Of a stretch of DNA of 64,000 bases, positions 18,074 to 25,936 are shown piece by piece. The translations under genes and the position numbers were made by a program. The notes beneath the pieces were generated by a model. It saw nothing but the letters and a program-made list of their open reading frames with translations. It searched no databases and had not been told where the DNA came from. This stretch comes from Actinoplanes siamensis (lineage in GTDB: Bacteria; Actinomycetota; Actinomycetes; Mycobacteriales; Micromonosporaceae). Positions within the stretch are counted from its first letter, which is position 1, and every line of letters starts with the position of its first letter. Location of the stretch: the NCBI RefSeq assembly GCF_016862395.1, contig NZ_BOMW01000019.1, positions 155,713-219,712 of the forward strand, read 5' to 3'.

Positions 18074-18574
18074 ATGGTTCTCGCTGTTTTCGCCGGCCTG
18101 CCCGGGGTCGGCAAGAGCACCCTGGCCGGCGCCGTCGCCAAGGAGCTGCCGGCTGCGGTGCTCGCCGTCGACGTCGTCGACTTCACTTTGCAGCGGTACG
18201 CGGTGCAGGAGTCCCGCCCGGGCCACGCGGCGTACGGTGTGGTGGCCGCTCTCGCCGAGGAGCAGCTCAGGATCGGCCATCATGTGATCATCGACGCGGT
18301 CAACCCGGTGAAGTCGGCCCGTGACCTCTGGGTCGACCTGGCCCACCGGATGGCCGTGCCGCTGCGCGTGGTGGAGGTGCTCTGCGGCGACGACGCGGAG
18401 CACCGGCGCCGGGTGGAGGCGCGGTACGCCGCCCGCGACCACGAAGGGGTGCCGGACTGGGTGCGGGTGCTGGAACGCCAGTCGGAGTACGAGCCGTACC
18501 TCGGTCCCCGGCTGGTCGTCGACACGTACCTGGCCAAGGACCCGGTCCCGCAGGTCGTGTCGTACCTCGGCTGA
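18074..18574 (+). CDS. P-loop kinase-like protein
   Basis: A 166-residue P-loop protein of the AAA_33/zeta-like small-kinase group. Walker A GLPGVGKST lies at residues 9-17, and the motif HHVIIDAVNP (about 75-85) fits Walker B. Arg-rich segments RRRVEARYAARD follow and may form the lid. Such proteins phosphorylate small molecules, but the substrate is unknown. It follows the adenosine kinase by 12 bases, suggesting a nucleoside or nucleotide theme (inference). It converges on the TusA gene across a 20-bp palindrome. Confidence 0.75.
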   Translation: MVLAVFAGLPGVGKSTLAGAVAKELPAAVLAVDVVDFTLQRYAVQESRPGHAAYGVVAALAEEQLRIGHHVIIDAVNPVKSARDLWVDLAHRMAVPLRVVEVLCGDDAEHRRRVEARYAARDHEGVPDWVRVLERQSEYEPYLGPRLVVDTYLAKDPVPQVVSYLG

Positions 18575-18589
18575 GGCCGGCGCTCAGCG

Positions 18590-18609
18590 GCGTCCCGGGC
18601 CCGGGACGC
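18590..18609. terminator. 20-bp palindrome between convergent genes
   Basis: GCGTCCCGGGCCCGGGACGC is a perfect 20-bp palindrome that ends exactly at the last base of the TusA gene. It probably acts as a terminator in both directions. Confidence 0.55.
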
Positions 18610-18819
18610 TCAGCCGACCCTCCGGACGTCGAACTGCCGGTCGTGGCCGGCGACGAACTCCTGCCCCTTCAGGCGGCACCAGGCGGGGATGTCGTTGGCC
18701 GCGGCCGGATCGTCCGCGAGCACCCGGACGATCTCGCCCACCGCCACCTGCGGCATCACCTTGGCCAGCCGGATCACCGGCAACGGGCACTTCTGCCCCA
18801 GGCAGTCCAGCGTGATCAG
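18610..18819 (-). CDS. TusA-family sulfur carrier, apparent CTG start
   Basis: A 69-residue TusA-type sulfurtransferase that carries a persulfide on the cysteine of CLGQKCPLPVIRLAK. Conserved C-terminal residues follow (DDPAAANDIPAWC). No ATG, GTG or TTG exists near the proper start. A CTG at 18819 is preceded by AAGGAGG seven bases upstream and overlaps the desulfurase stop as CTGA, so CTG initiation by coupled translation is the best reading; the protein then begins (M)ITLDCLG like its relatives. The upstream desulfurase would load it with sulfur for tRNA thiolation or cofactor synthesis. In some actinobacteria the two domains are, from memory, fused in one protein. Confidence 0.8.
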   Translation of the reverse strand: MITLDCLGQKCPLPVIRLAKVMPQVAVGEIVRVLADDPAAANDIPAWCRLKGQEFVAGHDRQFDVRRVG

Positions 18820-19952
18820 AGCCCGGCCTCCTTCCGGATGTCCGCCACCAGGCCGGGCAGCACCGCCAGGAACCGCTCGACCTGCTCCGGGGTCGTCCCG
18901 CGATGCAGCGACACCCGCACGTTGCCGTGGCTGAGCACGCCCATCGCCTCCAGCACGTGACTCGGGCGCAGTGTGGACGAGGTGCACGAGGAGCCGGACG
19001 AGACCGCGAAGCCGTGCCGGTCCAGCGCGTGCAGCAGCGCCTCGCCGTCCACGTAGAGGCAGCTGAAGGTGACCAGGTGGGGGAGCCGGTCGACCGGGTC
19101 GCCGACGATCTCCACGTCCGGCACGGTGGCCGCGACCCGGTCGCGGATGCGGTCGACGAGCGCGCTCAGCCGTACCGCCTCGGCCTGCGCCTCGGCCGTG
19201 ACGGCCCGCAGGCTGGCCGCCGCCGCCACGATCGCGGGCAGGTCGGCGGCGCCCGGCGGCTGCGGGCGATAGAGATCATCTTGCGGGGACGGTGATATCC
19301 ATCGCACCCCTTTGCGGACCACCAGCAGCCCGACGCCCGGCGGGCCGCCCCACTTGTGCGCGCTGGCGCTGAGCAGCGACCAGCCGCCGGGCACCGGCAC
19401 GCGGCCGACCGACTGCGCGGCGTCCACGTAGAGGGGTACCCCGGATTCCGCGCAGTATTCCGCCGCGGCGGCCACCGGCTGCACCGTGCCGACCTCGTGA
19501 CTCGCGCTGATCAGGCTGGCCAGGGCCACCCCGGGCCGGGCCACCGCGGCCGCCCAGGCGTCCAGGTCGAGCCGGCCCAGCCGGTCCACGCCCACCTCGT
19601 CGGCCTCCGCGGTCGCGGCCGCGTGCAGCACTGTGGAGTGCTCGATCGCCGAGTGCACCAGGGTCCGGCCGGCGCGCCTGCGCCCGGCCAGCCCGCCGAG
19701 CACCGCGGCCTGCGCCGCGGCGGAACCGGACGGCCAGAACGAGAGCTCGTCCGTCCGTACCCCCAGAGTCCGCGCCACCACCGCGGACGCCGCCTCGCGC
19801 AGCTGCTGGGCCCGCCGGCCCGCCGCGTAGAGGCGGGCCGGATCGGCCCAGCCGTCGTCGAGCGCCGCGAGCAGCGCCTCCCGGGTCACCGGGTGCGGCG
19901 GCGCGGCGCTGGCGGCGTCCAGGTAGACCGGCTGATCGCCTGTGTAATCCAC
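18816..19952 (-). CDS. PLP-dependent cysteine desulfurase
   Basis: A 378-residue NifS/IscS-like enzyme that takes sulfur from cysteine. The PLP lysine is in SASAHKWGGPPGVG and the PLP-supporting Asp-Gln in YVDAAQSVGRV. The catalytic cysteine stands in a short loop SSGSSCTSSTLRPSHVL, and His in IEHSTVL stacks on the cofactor. The coding end overlaps the TusA gene, so the sulfur is probably handed to that carrier. No scaffold or suf genes are adjacent. It is divergent from ctaC, with 189 bases between them. It is shorter in the middle than IscS and closer to the actinobacterial desulfurase/TusA type. Confidence 0.9.
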   Translation of the reverse strand: MDYTGDQPVYLDAASAAPPHPVTREALLAALDDGWADPARLYAAGRRAQQLREAASAVVARTLGVRTDELSFWPSGSAAAQAAVLGGLAGRRRAGRTLVHSAIEHSTVLHAAATAEADEVGVDRLGRLDLDAWAAAVARPGVALASLISASHEVGTVQPVAAAAEYCAESGVPLYVDAAQSVGRVPVPGGWSLLSASAHKWGGPPGVGLLVVRKGVRWISPSPQDDLYRPQPPGAADLPAIVAAAASLRAVTAEAQAEAVRLSALVDRIRDRVAATVPDVEIVGDPVDRLPHLVTFSCLYVDGEALLHALDRHGFAVSSGSSCTSSTLRPSHVLEAMGVLSHGNVRVSLHRGTTPEQVERFLAVLPGLVADIRKEAGL

Positions 19953-20141
19953 AGAGGGAACGGTATCGTCCGGTTGACGGGTGTTTCCTCGCCGAGGCCC
20001 GGGGGTTGCCCGGGGGTTCGGCGTGCAGGCCCCCGGTGGCGGGTGGCCCGGTCCTGGTCGAGTAGTGTGCGACCGTCGGTGAGCCTTGCCGCCAGGTGTC
20101 CGGTTTCGGCCACGGCGGCGCTGCTAAGGAGGCAGAAGCAG

Positions 20142-21071
20142 GTGGGCGCAAGTAGTTCGGCCACACGGCCGCGGGCAGCGAAGCGGGCGGCCGGGCTGGG
20201 TCTCGGTGGTGCGCTGCTGCTGGCCCTGCTCGCCGGGTGCTCGGTCGAGGACGTCGGGAGCAAGTTCGGCCACTTCGGATGGCCGGGCCCGGGTGTGAGC
20301 CTGCAGGCCCACAAGATGTACGACCTCTGGATCGCCTCGGTGATCGCCGCGCTGATCGTCGGCGTGGGCGTCTGGGGCCTGATCTTCTGGTGCGTGATCC
20401 GGTATCGCAAGCGCGGCGAGGACCTGCCCGTGCAGACCCGGTTCAACATGCCGATGGAGGTGCTGTACACGGTCACCCCGGTGCTCATCGTCGCGGTGCT
20501 CTTCTACTACACCGCGATCGTGCAGACCGACGTGGACAAGCTCTCGAAGAACCCGGACCAGATCGTTCAGATCACCGCGTTCAAGTGGAACTGGGAGTTC
20601 GACTACCGCGACGGCATGGGCACCGACGCCAAGACGGTGACCTCGACCATCGGGTCGTCCGACGTCATCCCGATCCTGGTCCTCCCGGTCGGCGAGAAGA
20701 TCCGCTTCGAGGAGACCAGCCGCGACGTCATCCACTCGTTCTGGGTGCCGGAGCTGCTCTTCAAGCGTGACGTCATGCCGGGCGACGTCCGCAACGTCTT
20801 CGAGGTGACCCTCGACAAGGAGGGCCGCTACGTCGGCCGGTGCGCGGAGCTCTGCGGCACCTACCACGCGTTCATGAACTTCGAGCTGGTCGCGACGTCG
20901 TCGGCCAAGTTCGACCAGTTCCTGGCGGCGAAGAAGGCCGGCCAGTCGACTCAGGACGCGCTCACCGCGATCGGCGAGAACCCGTACGCGACGACGACGC
21001 AGCCGTTCGACACCCGGCGTGGCACGCACAGCTGGAACCAGGGCGCCGAGACCGCCGCCGCGGGGAAGTAG
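20142..21071 (+). CDS. ctaC: cytochrome c oxidase subunit II
   Basis: A 309-residue subunit of the aa3 oxidase that holds the CuA centre outside the membrane. A lipoprotein-type signal ends in the lipobox LLAGC at about residue 30. Two membrane helices follow (about 60-85 and 105-125). The CuA ligands are in CAELCGTYHAFM plus the earlier His of IHSFWVPELL. The GTG at 20142 has AAGGAGG nine bases upstream. With CtaF (11 bases on) and CtaE it forms the terminal oxidase that in actinobacteria binds directly to the QcrCAB complex. The catalytic subunit ctaD is not in the window. Confidence 0.95.
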   Translation: MGASSSATRPRAAKRAAGLGLGGALLLALLAGCSVEDVGSKFGHFGWPGPGVSLQAHKMYDLWIASVIAALIVGVGVWGLIFWCVIRYRKRGEDLPVQTRFNMPMEVLYTVTPVLIVAVLFYYTAIVQTDVDKLSKNPDQIVQITAFKWNWEFDYRDGMGTDAKTVTSTIGSSDVIPILVLPVGEKIRFEETSRDVIHSFWVPELLFKRDVMPGDVRNVFEVTLDKEGRYVGRCAELCGTYHAFMNFELVATSSAKFDQFLAAKKAGQSTQDALTAIGENPYATTTQPFDTRRGTHSWNQGAETAAAGK

Positions 21072-21082
21072 GGACTCGACAC

Positions 21083-21508
21083 ATGCGTACCGAATACAAG
21101 ATCTTCCTGGGTGTCGCCCTCTTCCTCTTCGGCGCGGCGACCGTGTACGGCTTCTACACCAACGGCACCGGCTCGCACGTCGAGTGGGTCGGCACGGTCG
21201 CGCTGATCCTCTCCGGCCTGCTCTGCTCGATGTGCGGCGGCTTCTTCTGGTTCGTCGCCCGCCGCATCGACCTGCGCCCGGAGGACCGTGAGGACGGCGA
21301 GATCGCCGAGGGCGCCGGTGAGCTGGGCTTCTTCAGCCCGGGGAGCTACTGGCCGTTCGGCATCGCGCTGTCGTCCGCGGTCGCCGGCCTGGGCCTGGTC
21401 TTCTGGATGTGGTGGCTGCTCGCGCTCGGCCTGATCGCGGTGATCTTCACGGCCTGCGGGATGCTCTTCGAGTACTACACGAGCACCCGGCAGCCGGCGG
21501 AGCACTGA
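21083..21508 (+). CDS. ctaF: cytochrome c oxidase subunit IV (actinobacterial type)
   Basis: A 141-residue membrane protein with four hydrophobic helices, starting MRTEYKIFLGVALFLFGAA, the typical actinobacterial CtaF pattern. The central segment FFSPGSYWPFGIALS is characteristic. It is a structural subunit of the aa3 oxidase. It follows ctaC by 11 bases in the same operon and is closed by a strong hairpin. Confidence 0.93.
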   Translation: MRTEYKIFLGVALFLFGAATVYGFYTNGTGSHVEWVGTVALILSGLLCSMCGGFFWFVARRIDLRPEDREDGEIAEGAGELGFFSPGSYWPFGIALSSAVAGLGLVFWMWWLLALGLIAVIFTACGMLFEYYTSTRQPAEH

Positions 21509-21520
21509 CGCTCGCACGTC

Positions 21521-21557
21521 ACGAAGCCCGCGTCTCCTCTGGAGGCGCGGGCTTCGT
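21521..21557 (+). terminator. ctaC-ctaF operon terminator
   Basis: Perfect 12-bp stem ACGAAGCCCGCG / CGCGGGCTTCGT, 12 bases after the ctaF stop. A third partial copy, GACGCGGGCTTCGTC, lies near 21613. Confidence 0.8.
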
Positions 21558-21918
21558 CGTTCCCGCCCCACCCCGCGGGCCCGTGGGGCGCACAGAACCG
21601 CGCCTTCTCCGGGACGCGGGCTTCGTCTTCTCTCCGTCAGCCCACGGGTGCCCCACCCGGCGCCGAGAGGTGTCTCCCAGCCGTTGAGGGACCTCTGGCG
21701 TCCAGCCCGAGCTTGCCGGCCGGGGCCCGCCCCGAGGGGTGTCTCGGGGGCCTTGAGAGACCTCTCGGGGTCCAGCTGTGGGCTGGTGGCCGGTGGTTGG
21801 GGGTCGCGGGTTTGGTCGCGGGTTTCGAGCACGCCGGGGGCCCAGCGGGGAGGGTGCCGGCTGGGTGGCTCGGTGTGGGAAGTGTGGGCGCGCGGCGTGG
21901 ACCGGCGACGAGGGCTGG
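21558..21918. other. gene-free stretch with tandem hairpin repeats
   Basis: No credible gene. It holds two related hairpin elements (see the repeat entry) and a G/T-rich stretch at 21775-21900 with GGCTGGTGGCC-like runs. The stretch separates ctaF from a convergent small zinc-motif gene. Confidence 0.6.
21666..21768. repeat. tandem pair of GGTGTCTC hairpin elements
   Basis: Element A (21666-21696) has arms AGAGGTGTCTC and GAGGGACCTCT. Element B (21732-21768) has arms CCGAGGGGTGTCTC and GAGAGACCTCTCGG, with two mismatches in 14. Both have similar loops containing CCNTTG. Related cores occur near 9970, 40561, 57964, 58029 and 60520. Confidence 0.65.
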
Positions 21919-22128
21919 TCAGGCGGCGGCGGTCCGCTGCTGAGGGGCTATGCGGCGCGGGCTTTTCGGTTCCATCCAGAGGTGGACGACGATCGGGGCG
22001 ATCACCTCGGCGGCGCCGCAGCGGGTGCAGACCAGCTCGGGGCAGTCGTCGTGGCCGTCCTCGCAGGGCGGCGTCTCGAAGAGCATGTCGCCGTCGCAGA
22101 TGACGCAGCGCAGTTCGCGTTCGTTCAC
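21919..22128 (-). CDS. small zinc-ribbon-like protein
   Basis: A 69-residue protein with six cysteines: CVIC at 8-11, Cys22, Cys29 and CTRC at 34-37. This looks like a small zinc ribbon, with an acidic middle (CEDGHDDCPELV) and a basic tail. The GTG at 22128 has GAGGAG six bases upstream, so this is a real small gene. It probably binds one zinc ion and could contact nucleic acid or another protein. I recall similar short actinobacterial proteins but no established function. Nothing is co-transcribed with it. Confidence 0.7.
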   Translation of the reverse strand: MNERELRCVICDGDMLFETPPCEDGHDDCPELVCTRCGAAEVIAPIVVHLWMEPKSPRRIAPQQRTAAA

Positions 22129-22521
22129 GGGCTTCTCCTCCCGGTGCGGATGGCGGGATTACCCGAATGTCATTCAGACGCTGTCATGCCACCCGGGAGA
22201 TGCCGAGCATTGACAGCGGCGTGTTGCGGTCTTTTCCGGATTTTTCAGCATCTAGGGCTTTCGGAATACCTCTCGGCTGGCGCTGAGGAGCCTCCGCCGC
22301 GGCCGTGACAGCCCTGCGGGCCAGCCGTAGGTCGTCCCGGTCGGCCGGGCACGGTGGGGCCGCTGTGGCCGGCCAGCGGCCGCGGAGGGCCCGTCCTGGG
22401 CTCTGCGCAGCCTGCCCCGGCCATGTCCGGGCCACGGAGGGGCGGCATGTGATCGGTCGGGCTCACGGAGGCCGCCGGCCGGGGCTGGGCAGGCTGCTGA
22501 GTCGTACCGCGCGGGAAGGGG
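22129..22521. other. gene-free stretch
   Basis: No credible gene on either strand. An AT-richer island at 22155-22270 probably contains the promoter of the small zinc-ribbon gene. A TTGACA at 22210-22215 on the plus strand has no matching -10. The remainder (22300-22500) is GGCC-rich without clear structure. Confidence 0.5.
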
Positions 22522-23580
22522 TCAGTCCGCGGCCTTGGCCGCCTTGGCGGCGGTGATCCAGCGCCGCAGGAGGGCCGTGGTGGCGCCCGAGTCGATGGCT
22601 TCCGCGGCGCGGGCGACGCCGGCGCGCATCGTGTCGCGGAAGTCGCCCGGGAAACCGCTCCGCGCCGCGAAAGCCGCGGCCGCGTTGACCAGGACAGCGT
22701 CGCGGACCGGGCCGGTCTCGCCGGCGAAGACGCGGTGGGCCACGTCGGCGTTGAAGGCGACGTCGCCGCCGCGCAGGTCGGCCGGCTCGCTGCGGGGCAG
22801 GCCCAGCTCGGTGGCGTCGACCAGCAGCTCCTCCACCTTGCCGTCGCGGGCCAGCCAGACCCGGGTGGGCGCGGCCGTGGTGAACTCGTCCAGGCCGTCC
22901 TCGCCGCGCATGACCAGCGCGGAGTCGCCGCGCCGGGCGAAGACCTCGGCCATCACCGGGGCCATCCGCGGGTCGAAGCAGCCCACCGCGGCCGCAGTCG
23001 GGCGGGCCGGGTTGGTGAGCGGGCCGAGCACGTTGAAGAACGTGGGGACGCCCAGCTCGCGACGGGTGACGGAGGCGTGCCGCATGCCGGGGTGGTACCG
23101 GGCCGCGAAGCAGAAGCCGATGCCGGCCTCGGCGACCGTCCGGTGCACCCCGGCGGGCCCCAGGTCGAGCGGGATGCCGAGGTGCTCCAGCAGGTCGGCG
23201 GTGCCGGTGGTGGAGGAGGCCGAGCGGTTGCCGTGCTTGATCACGGTCACCCCGGCGGAGGCGGTGACGATCGCCGCCATGGTGGAGATGTTCACCGTGT
23301 TGGCCCGGTCACCACCGGTGCCGACCACGTCGACCGCGTTGGTGCGGATCTCCGCGGGCAGCTCCACCAGGGTGGCGTTGGCCAGCATCGCCTCCACCAG
23401 GCCGGCCAGCTCGGCCGGTGTCTCGCCCTTGGCGCGCAGCGCCACGGCGAAACCGGCGATCTGGGCCGGCGTGGCGTTGCCCGCCATGATCTCGCCCATC
23501 GCCCAGGCCGTGTCCGCGGTGGCGAGCTCCTCGCCGCGCAGGAGGGACATCGTCAGGTTCGGCCAGGTCCGTGCGCCCAT
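22522..23580 (-). CDS. trpD: anthranilate phosphoribosyltransferase
   Basis: A 352-residue enzyme that joins anthranilate to PRPP, the second step of tryptophan synthesis. The PRPP-binding motif [18 protein letters not shown] and the [12 protein letters not shown] loop are intact, as are the anthranilate-site residues around [20 protein letters not shown] lies nine bases before the ATG. It stands apart from other trp genes, as in mycobacteria, where trpD also lies beside ctaE (from memory). The C-terminus ends in an Ala/Lys tail. Confidence 0.95.
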   Translation of the reverse strand: MGARTWPNLTMSLLRGEELATADTAWAMGEIMAGNATPAQIAGFAVALRAKGETPAELAGLVEAMLANATLVELPAEIRTNAVDVVGTGGDRANTVNISTMAAIVTASAGVTVIKHGNRSASSTTGTADLLEHLGIPLDLGPAGVHRTVAEAGIGFCFAARYHPGMRHASVTRRELGVPTFFNVLGPLTNPARPTAAAVGCFDPRMAPVMAEVFARRGDSALVMRGEDGLDEFTTAAPTRVWLARDGKVEELLVDATELGLPRSEPADLRGGDVAFNADVAHRVFAGETGPVRDAVLVNAAAAFAARSGFPGDFRDTMRAGVARAAEAIDSGATTALLRRWITAAKAAKAAD

Positions 23581-23618
23581 GGCGGGAGCCTCCGTCGGGG
23601 GTTACGAAAAATCTGTCG

Positions 23619-24053
23619 TCAGGTGCGGGGCAGGGCGCCCAGCGGCACGGCGCCGGCCCGGCGGGCACGGAGCAGACCGGCGACCGTCCGACCGGCGGTG
23701 ACCGGGTCCAGCGGGGCCAGCAGGGTTGCGTCGACCTGCGAGTACGCCGCCAGCCACCGGTCCGCGGCACGGGCGATCACGACGCAGGTGGGCGGGGGGT
23801 CCGGATACTCGTCCTTGGTCTGACGGGCGATGCCGAGCCCGCCGGCGGGGGTCGCCTCACCGTCGAGCACCATCAGGTCGATCTCGTAGTCGTCGAGCAG
23901 CCGGCGGCACTCCTCCCACGAGGAGGCGTCGGTGAACTCGACCGCCAGGTCGGCCGCGGGGCGCGGACCGATGGCGAGCCGGATCCGGTCGCGGACCGCG
24001 GGGTCGTCGCTGTATAGCAGAACCGTGTACTTGGTCGTGGCTGGGTCGCTCAT
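23619..24053 (-). CDS. single-domain receiver-like protein
   Basis: A 144-residue protein with the fold pattern of a response-regulator receiver and no output domain. It has an acidic pair (YSDDPAVRDR, about residues 14-20) and a phospho-acceptor-like Asp in IDLMVLDGEATPAGG. The conserved lysine before the last strand is replaced (TLLAPLDP instead of a KP-type motif), so phosphorylation-driven switching may be lost. The ATG at 24053 is chosen because the sequence before it is not protein-like. It lies between trpD and the CtaG-type gene on the same strand. Its partner is unknown. Confidence 0.65.
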   Translation of the reverse strand: MSDPATTKYTVLLYSDDPAVRDRIRLAIGPRPAADLAVEFTDASSWEECRRLLDDYEIDLMVLDGEATPAGGLGIARQTKDEYPDPPPTCVVIARAADRWLAAYSQVDATLLAPLDPVTAGRTVAGLLRARRAGAVPLGALPRT

Positions 24054-24102
24054 GTATGTGCCCCACTTCACCTCGTAGGTCCCGCCGATCGTACCGAATC
24101 TG

Positions 24103-25182
24103 TTATCCGGCGTCGGGGTCCGGTCGGACCGGCTTCTCCGCGGTTGTGATCTTGGCCGCCGTGGCGTCGCCGGCCTCCGCGGGGCCGCCCGCCGTCGTGG
24201 CGCCGTTCGTCGCCGCGGGGCCCGCCGCGCCGATGCCCGTTGCCGCGGTCCCGGCCGTCGCCGCGGCGGCAGCGGCGTCCTCTGCCTCGGCCCGGTCCAG
24301 GGCCCGGTCGATCCGGCGCGCCTCACGTTCCGACTGGCGTACCCACTGGATCACCAGGATGCCGAGCATCGTGACGCTGACGATCTCCCCGCCCGCCCAC
24401 AGGATGCCGCCCGCCGTGACCTGGTCGCTGTGCGGATCCATCCAGTTCAGGTGCAGGTTCGGGTACCAGTCCCCGCCGAGCAGGTCCTTCTGCTGCATGA
24501 TCGTCAGCCCGAGCACGGTGTGGAACGGCACCGACAGCACCATCAGCAGCGCGCGCCCCGGGTACGGCCAGCGGTTCGGCAGCGGGTCCAGGCCCAGCAG
24601 CGGCCAGAAGAAGAGGCATCCGGTGACCATGAAGTGGATGTGGATGAACTCGTGGAGCCAGGCGTGCTCCAGGGTCTGCCGGTACAGCGGGGTGAAGTAG
24701 AGGACGAACGGGTTCGCGATGAAGAGCCCGAAGGCGACCAGCGGGAACGTGAGCACCCGCACGTACCGGCTGTGGACGAACGCGAGCAGCAGCTTGCGCG
24801 GCCGCCCGTGCAGCACCCGCAGCGCCAGAGTGGTGGGCGCGCCCAGGGCCAGGAAGATCGGGCCGATCATGGAGAGCACCATGTGCTGGACCATGTGCAC
24901 GGAGATCAGCGTGGTGTCGTACGCCTCGATGCCGGTCACCGAGACCGCCGCCACCGAGCCCAGTCCACCCGCGACGAAGGCCACCGTCCGGCCGGCCGGC
25001 CAGTGGTCGCCGCGCTGCCGGAGGCGCCACACGCCGTAGCCGTACAGCGCCGCCGCGGCCAGCAGGCCCACCGCGATCAGACTGACCAGGTTGAAGTGGG
25101 TGAAGATGGCCGCCGCGGTGAACGGCCGGAGTTCAGTATTCCCGCCCGCGTCCGCCAGCGAGGGCATTTCGACTGACTGCAC
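24103..25182 (-). CDS. CtaG-type cytochrome c oxidase assembly protein
   Basis: A 359-residue polytopic membrane protein of the caa3_CtaG family, which helps copper insertion or assembly of haem-copper oxidases. About seven helices carry family histidines in SVHMVQHMVLSMIGP, EFIHIHFMVTGCLFFWP and VPFHTVLGL. The last 80 residues are an Ala/Thr/Glu-rich cytoplasmic tail not needed for the fold. The GTG at 25182 lies 6 bases after TAGCTT, so the transcript is probably leaderless; a GTG at 25185 is also open. It is divergent from ctaE, matching its role in oxidase assembly. Confidence 0.88.
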   Translation of the reverse strand: MQSVEMPSLADAGGNTELRPFTAAAIFTHFNLVSLIAVGLLAAAALYGYGVWRLRQRGDHWPAGRTVAFVAGGLGSVAAVSVTGIEAYDTTLISVHMVQHMVLSMIGPIFLALGAPTTLALRVLHGRPRKLLLAFVHSRYVRVLTFPLVAFGLFIANPFVLYFTPLYRQTLEHAWLHEFIHIHFMVTGCLFFWPLLGLDPLPNRWPYPGRALLMVLSVPFHTVLGLTIMQQKDLLGGDWYPNLHLNWMDPHSDQVTAGGILWAGGEIVSVTMLGILVIQWVRQSEREARRIDRALDRAEAEDAAAAAATAGTAATGIGAAGPAATNGATTAGGPAEAGDATAAKITTAEKPVRPDPDAG

Positions 25183-25188
25183 CACTCG

Positions 25189-25194
25189 AAGCTA
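25189..25194 (-). promoter_or_regulatory. -10 box, probable leaderless start
   Basis: TAGCTT followed by 6 bases and the second of two tandem GTG codons of the CtaG-type gene. Confidence 0.45.
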
Positions 25195-25291
25195 GACCCA
25201 CCCCCTGGTCACCGAATCTTCCGGGCCGCCCACAGTGCCGGATTAGGGACCCCGCCTGACCTTGGACCTACCGCGGGGGAATAATGAGCCC

Positions 25292-25888
25292 GTGACAGCG
25301 GCAGCCATCGACAAGAGCCGGATCCACTCGCTGACCCGACCGAACATGGTCAGCGTCGGGACCATCGTGTGGCTCTCCAGCGAGCTCATGTTCTTCGCGG
25401 CGTTGTTCGCCATGTACTTCTCCATTCGCGCGGCGGCACCGGAGCTGTGGGAGAAGCACACCGAGGTGCTCAACATCCCTTACGCGACGACGTTCACGGT
25501 GATCCTGGTCCTCTCGTCAGTGACCTGCCAGCTGGGCGTCTTCGCGGCGGAGAAGGGTGACGTGTTCGCGCTGCGGCGCTGGTTCACGATCACCTTCGTG
25601 ATGGGGCTGATCTTCGTGCTCGGCCAGGCGAACGAGTACCGCAACCTGGTCCACGAGGGCGTGAAGCTCAACGAGGACGGGTATGGATCCATGTTCTACC
25701 TGACCACCGGCTTCCACGGCCTGCACGTGACGGGCGGCCTCATCGCCTTCATCGTCTACATGATCCGCACGACCATGGGCCGCTTCACGCCGGCTCAGGC
25801 CACGTCGGCGATCGTCGTGTCGTACTACTGGCACTTCGTCGACATCGTGTGGATCGCACTGTTCGCCATGATCTATTGGCTGCAGTGA
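25292..25888 (+). CDS. ctaE: cytochrome c oxidase subunit III
   Basis: A 198-residue subunit with five membrane helices, the short actinobacterial form. Typical segments are [38 protein letters not shown] and the C-terminal [14 protein letters not shown]. The GTG at 25292 is preceded by GGGGGA; a TTG at 25262 is also open. It is first of a ctaE-qcrC-qcrA-qcrB cluster, the order seen throughout actinobacteria, where bc1 and aa3 complexes form one supercomplex and no free cytochrome c is needed. Confidence 0.95.
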   Translation: MTAAAIDKSRIHSLTRPNMVSVGTIVWLSSELMFFAALFAMYFSIRAAAPELWEKHTEVLNIPYATTFTVILVLSSVTCQLGVFAAEKGDVFALRRWFTITFVMGLIFVLGQANEYRNLVHEGVKLNEDGYGSMFYLTTGFHGLHVTGGLIAFIVYMIRTTMGRFTPAQATSAIVVSYYWHFVDIVWIALFAMIYWLQ

Positions 25889-25936
25889 CAGCGCCGCAGG
25901 CGAGGATCTCTAATGACACCCAGAGGGACACAGCCC

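Noticed and set aside
22210..22215. TTGACA as a promoter for a missed plus-strand gene
   Set aside because: There is no -10 at a suitable distance and no gene follows on that strand.
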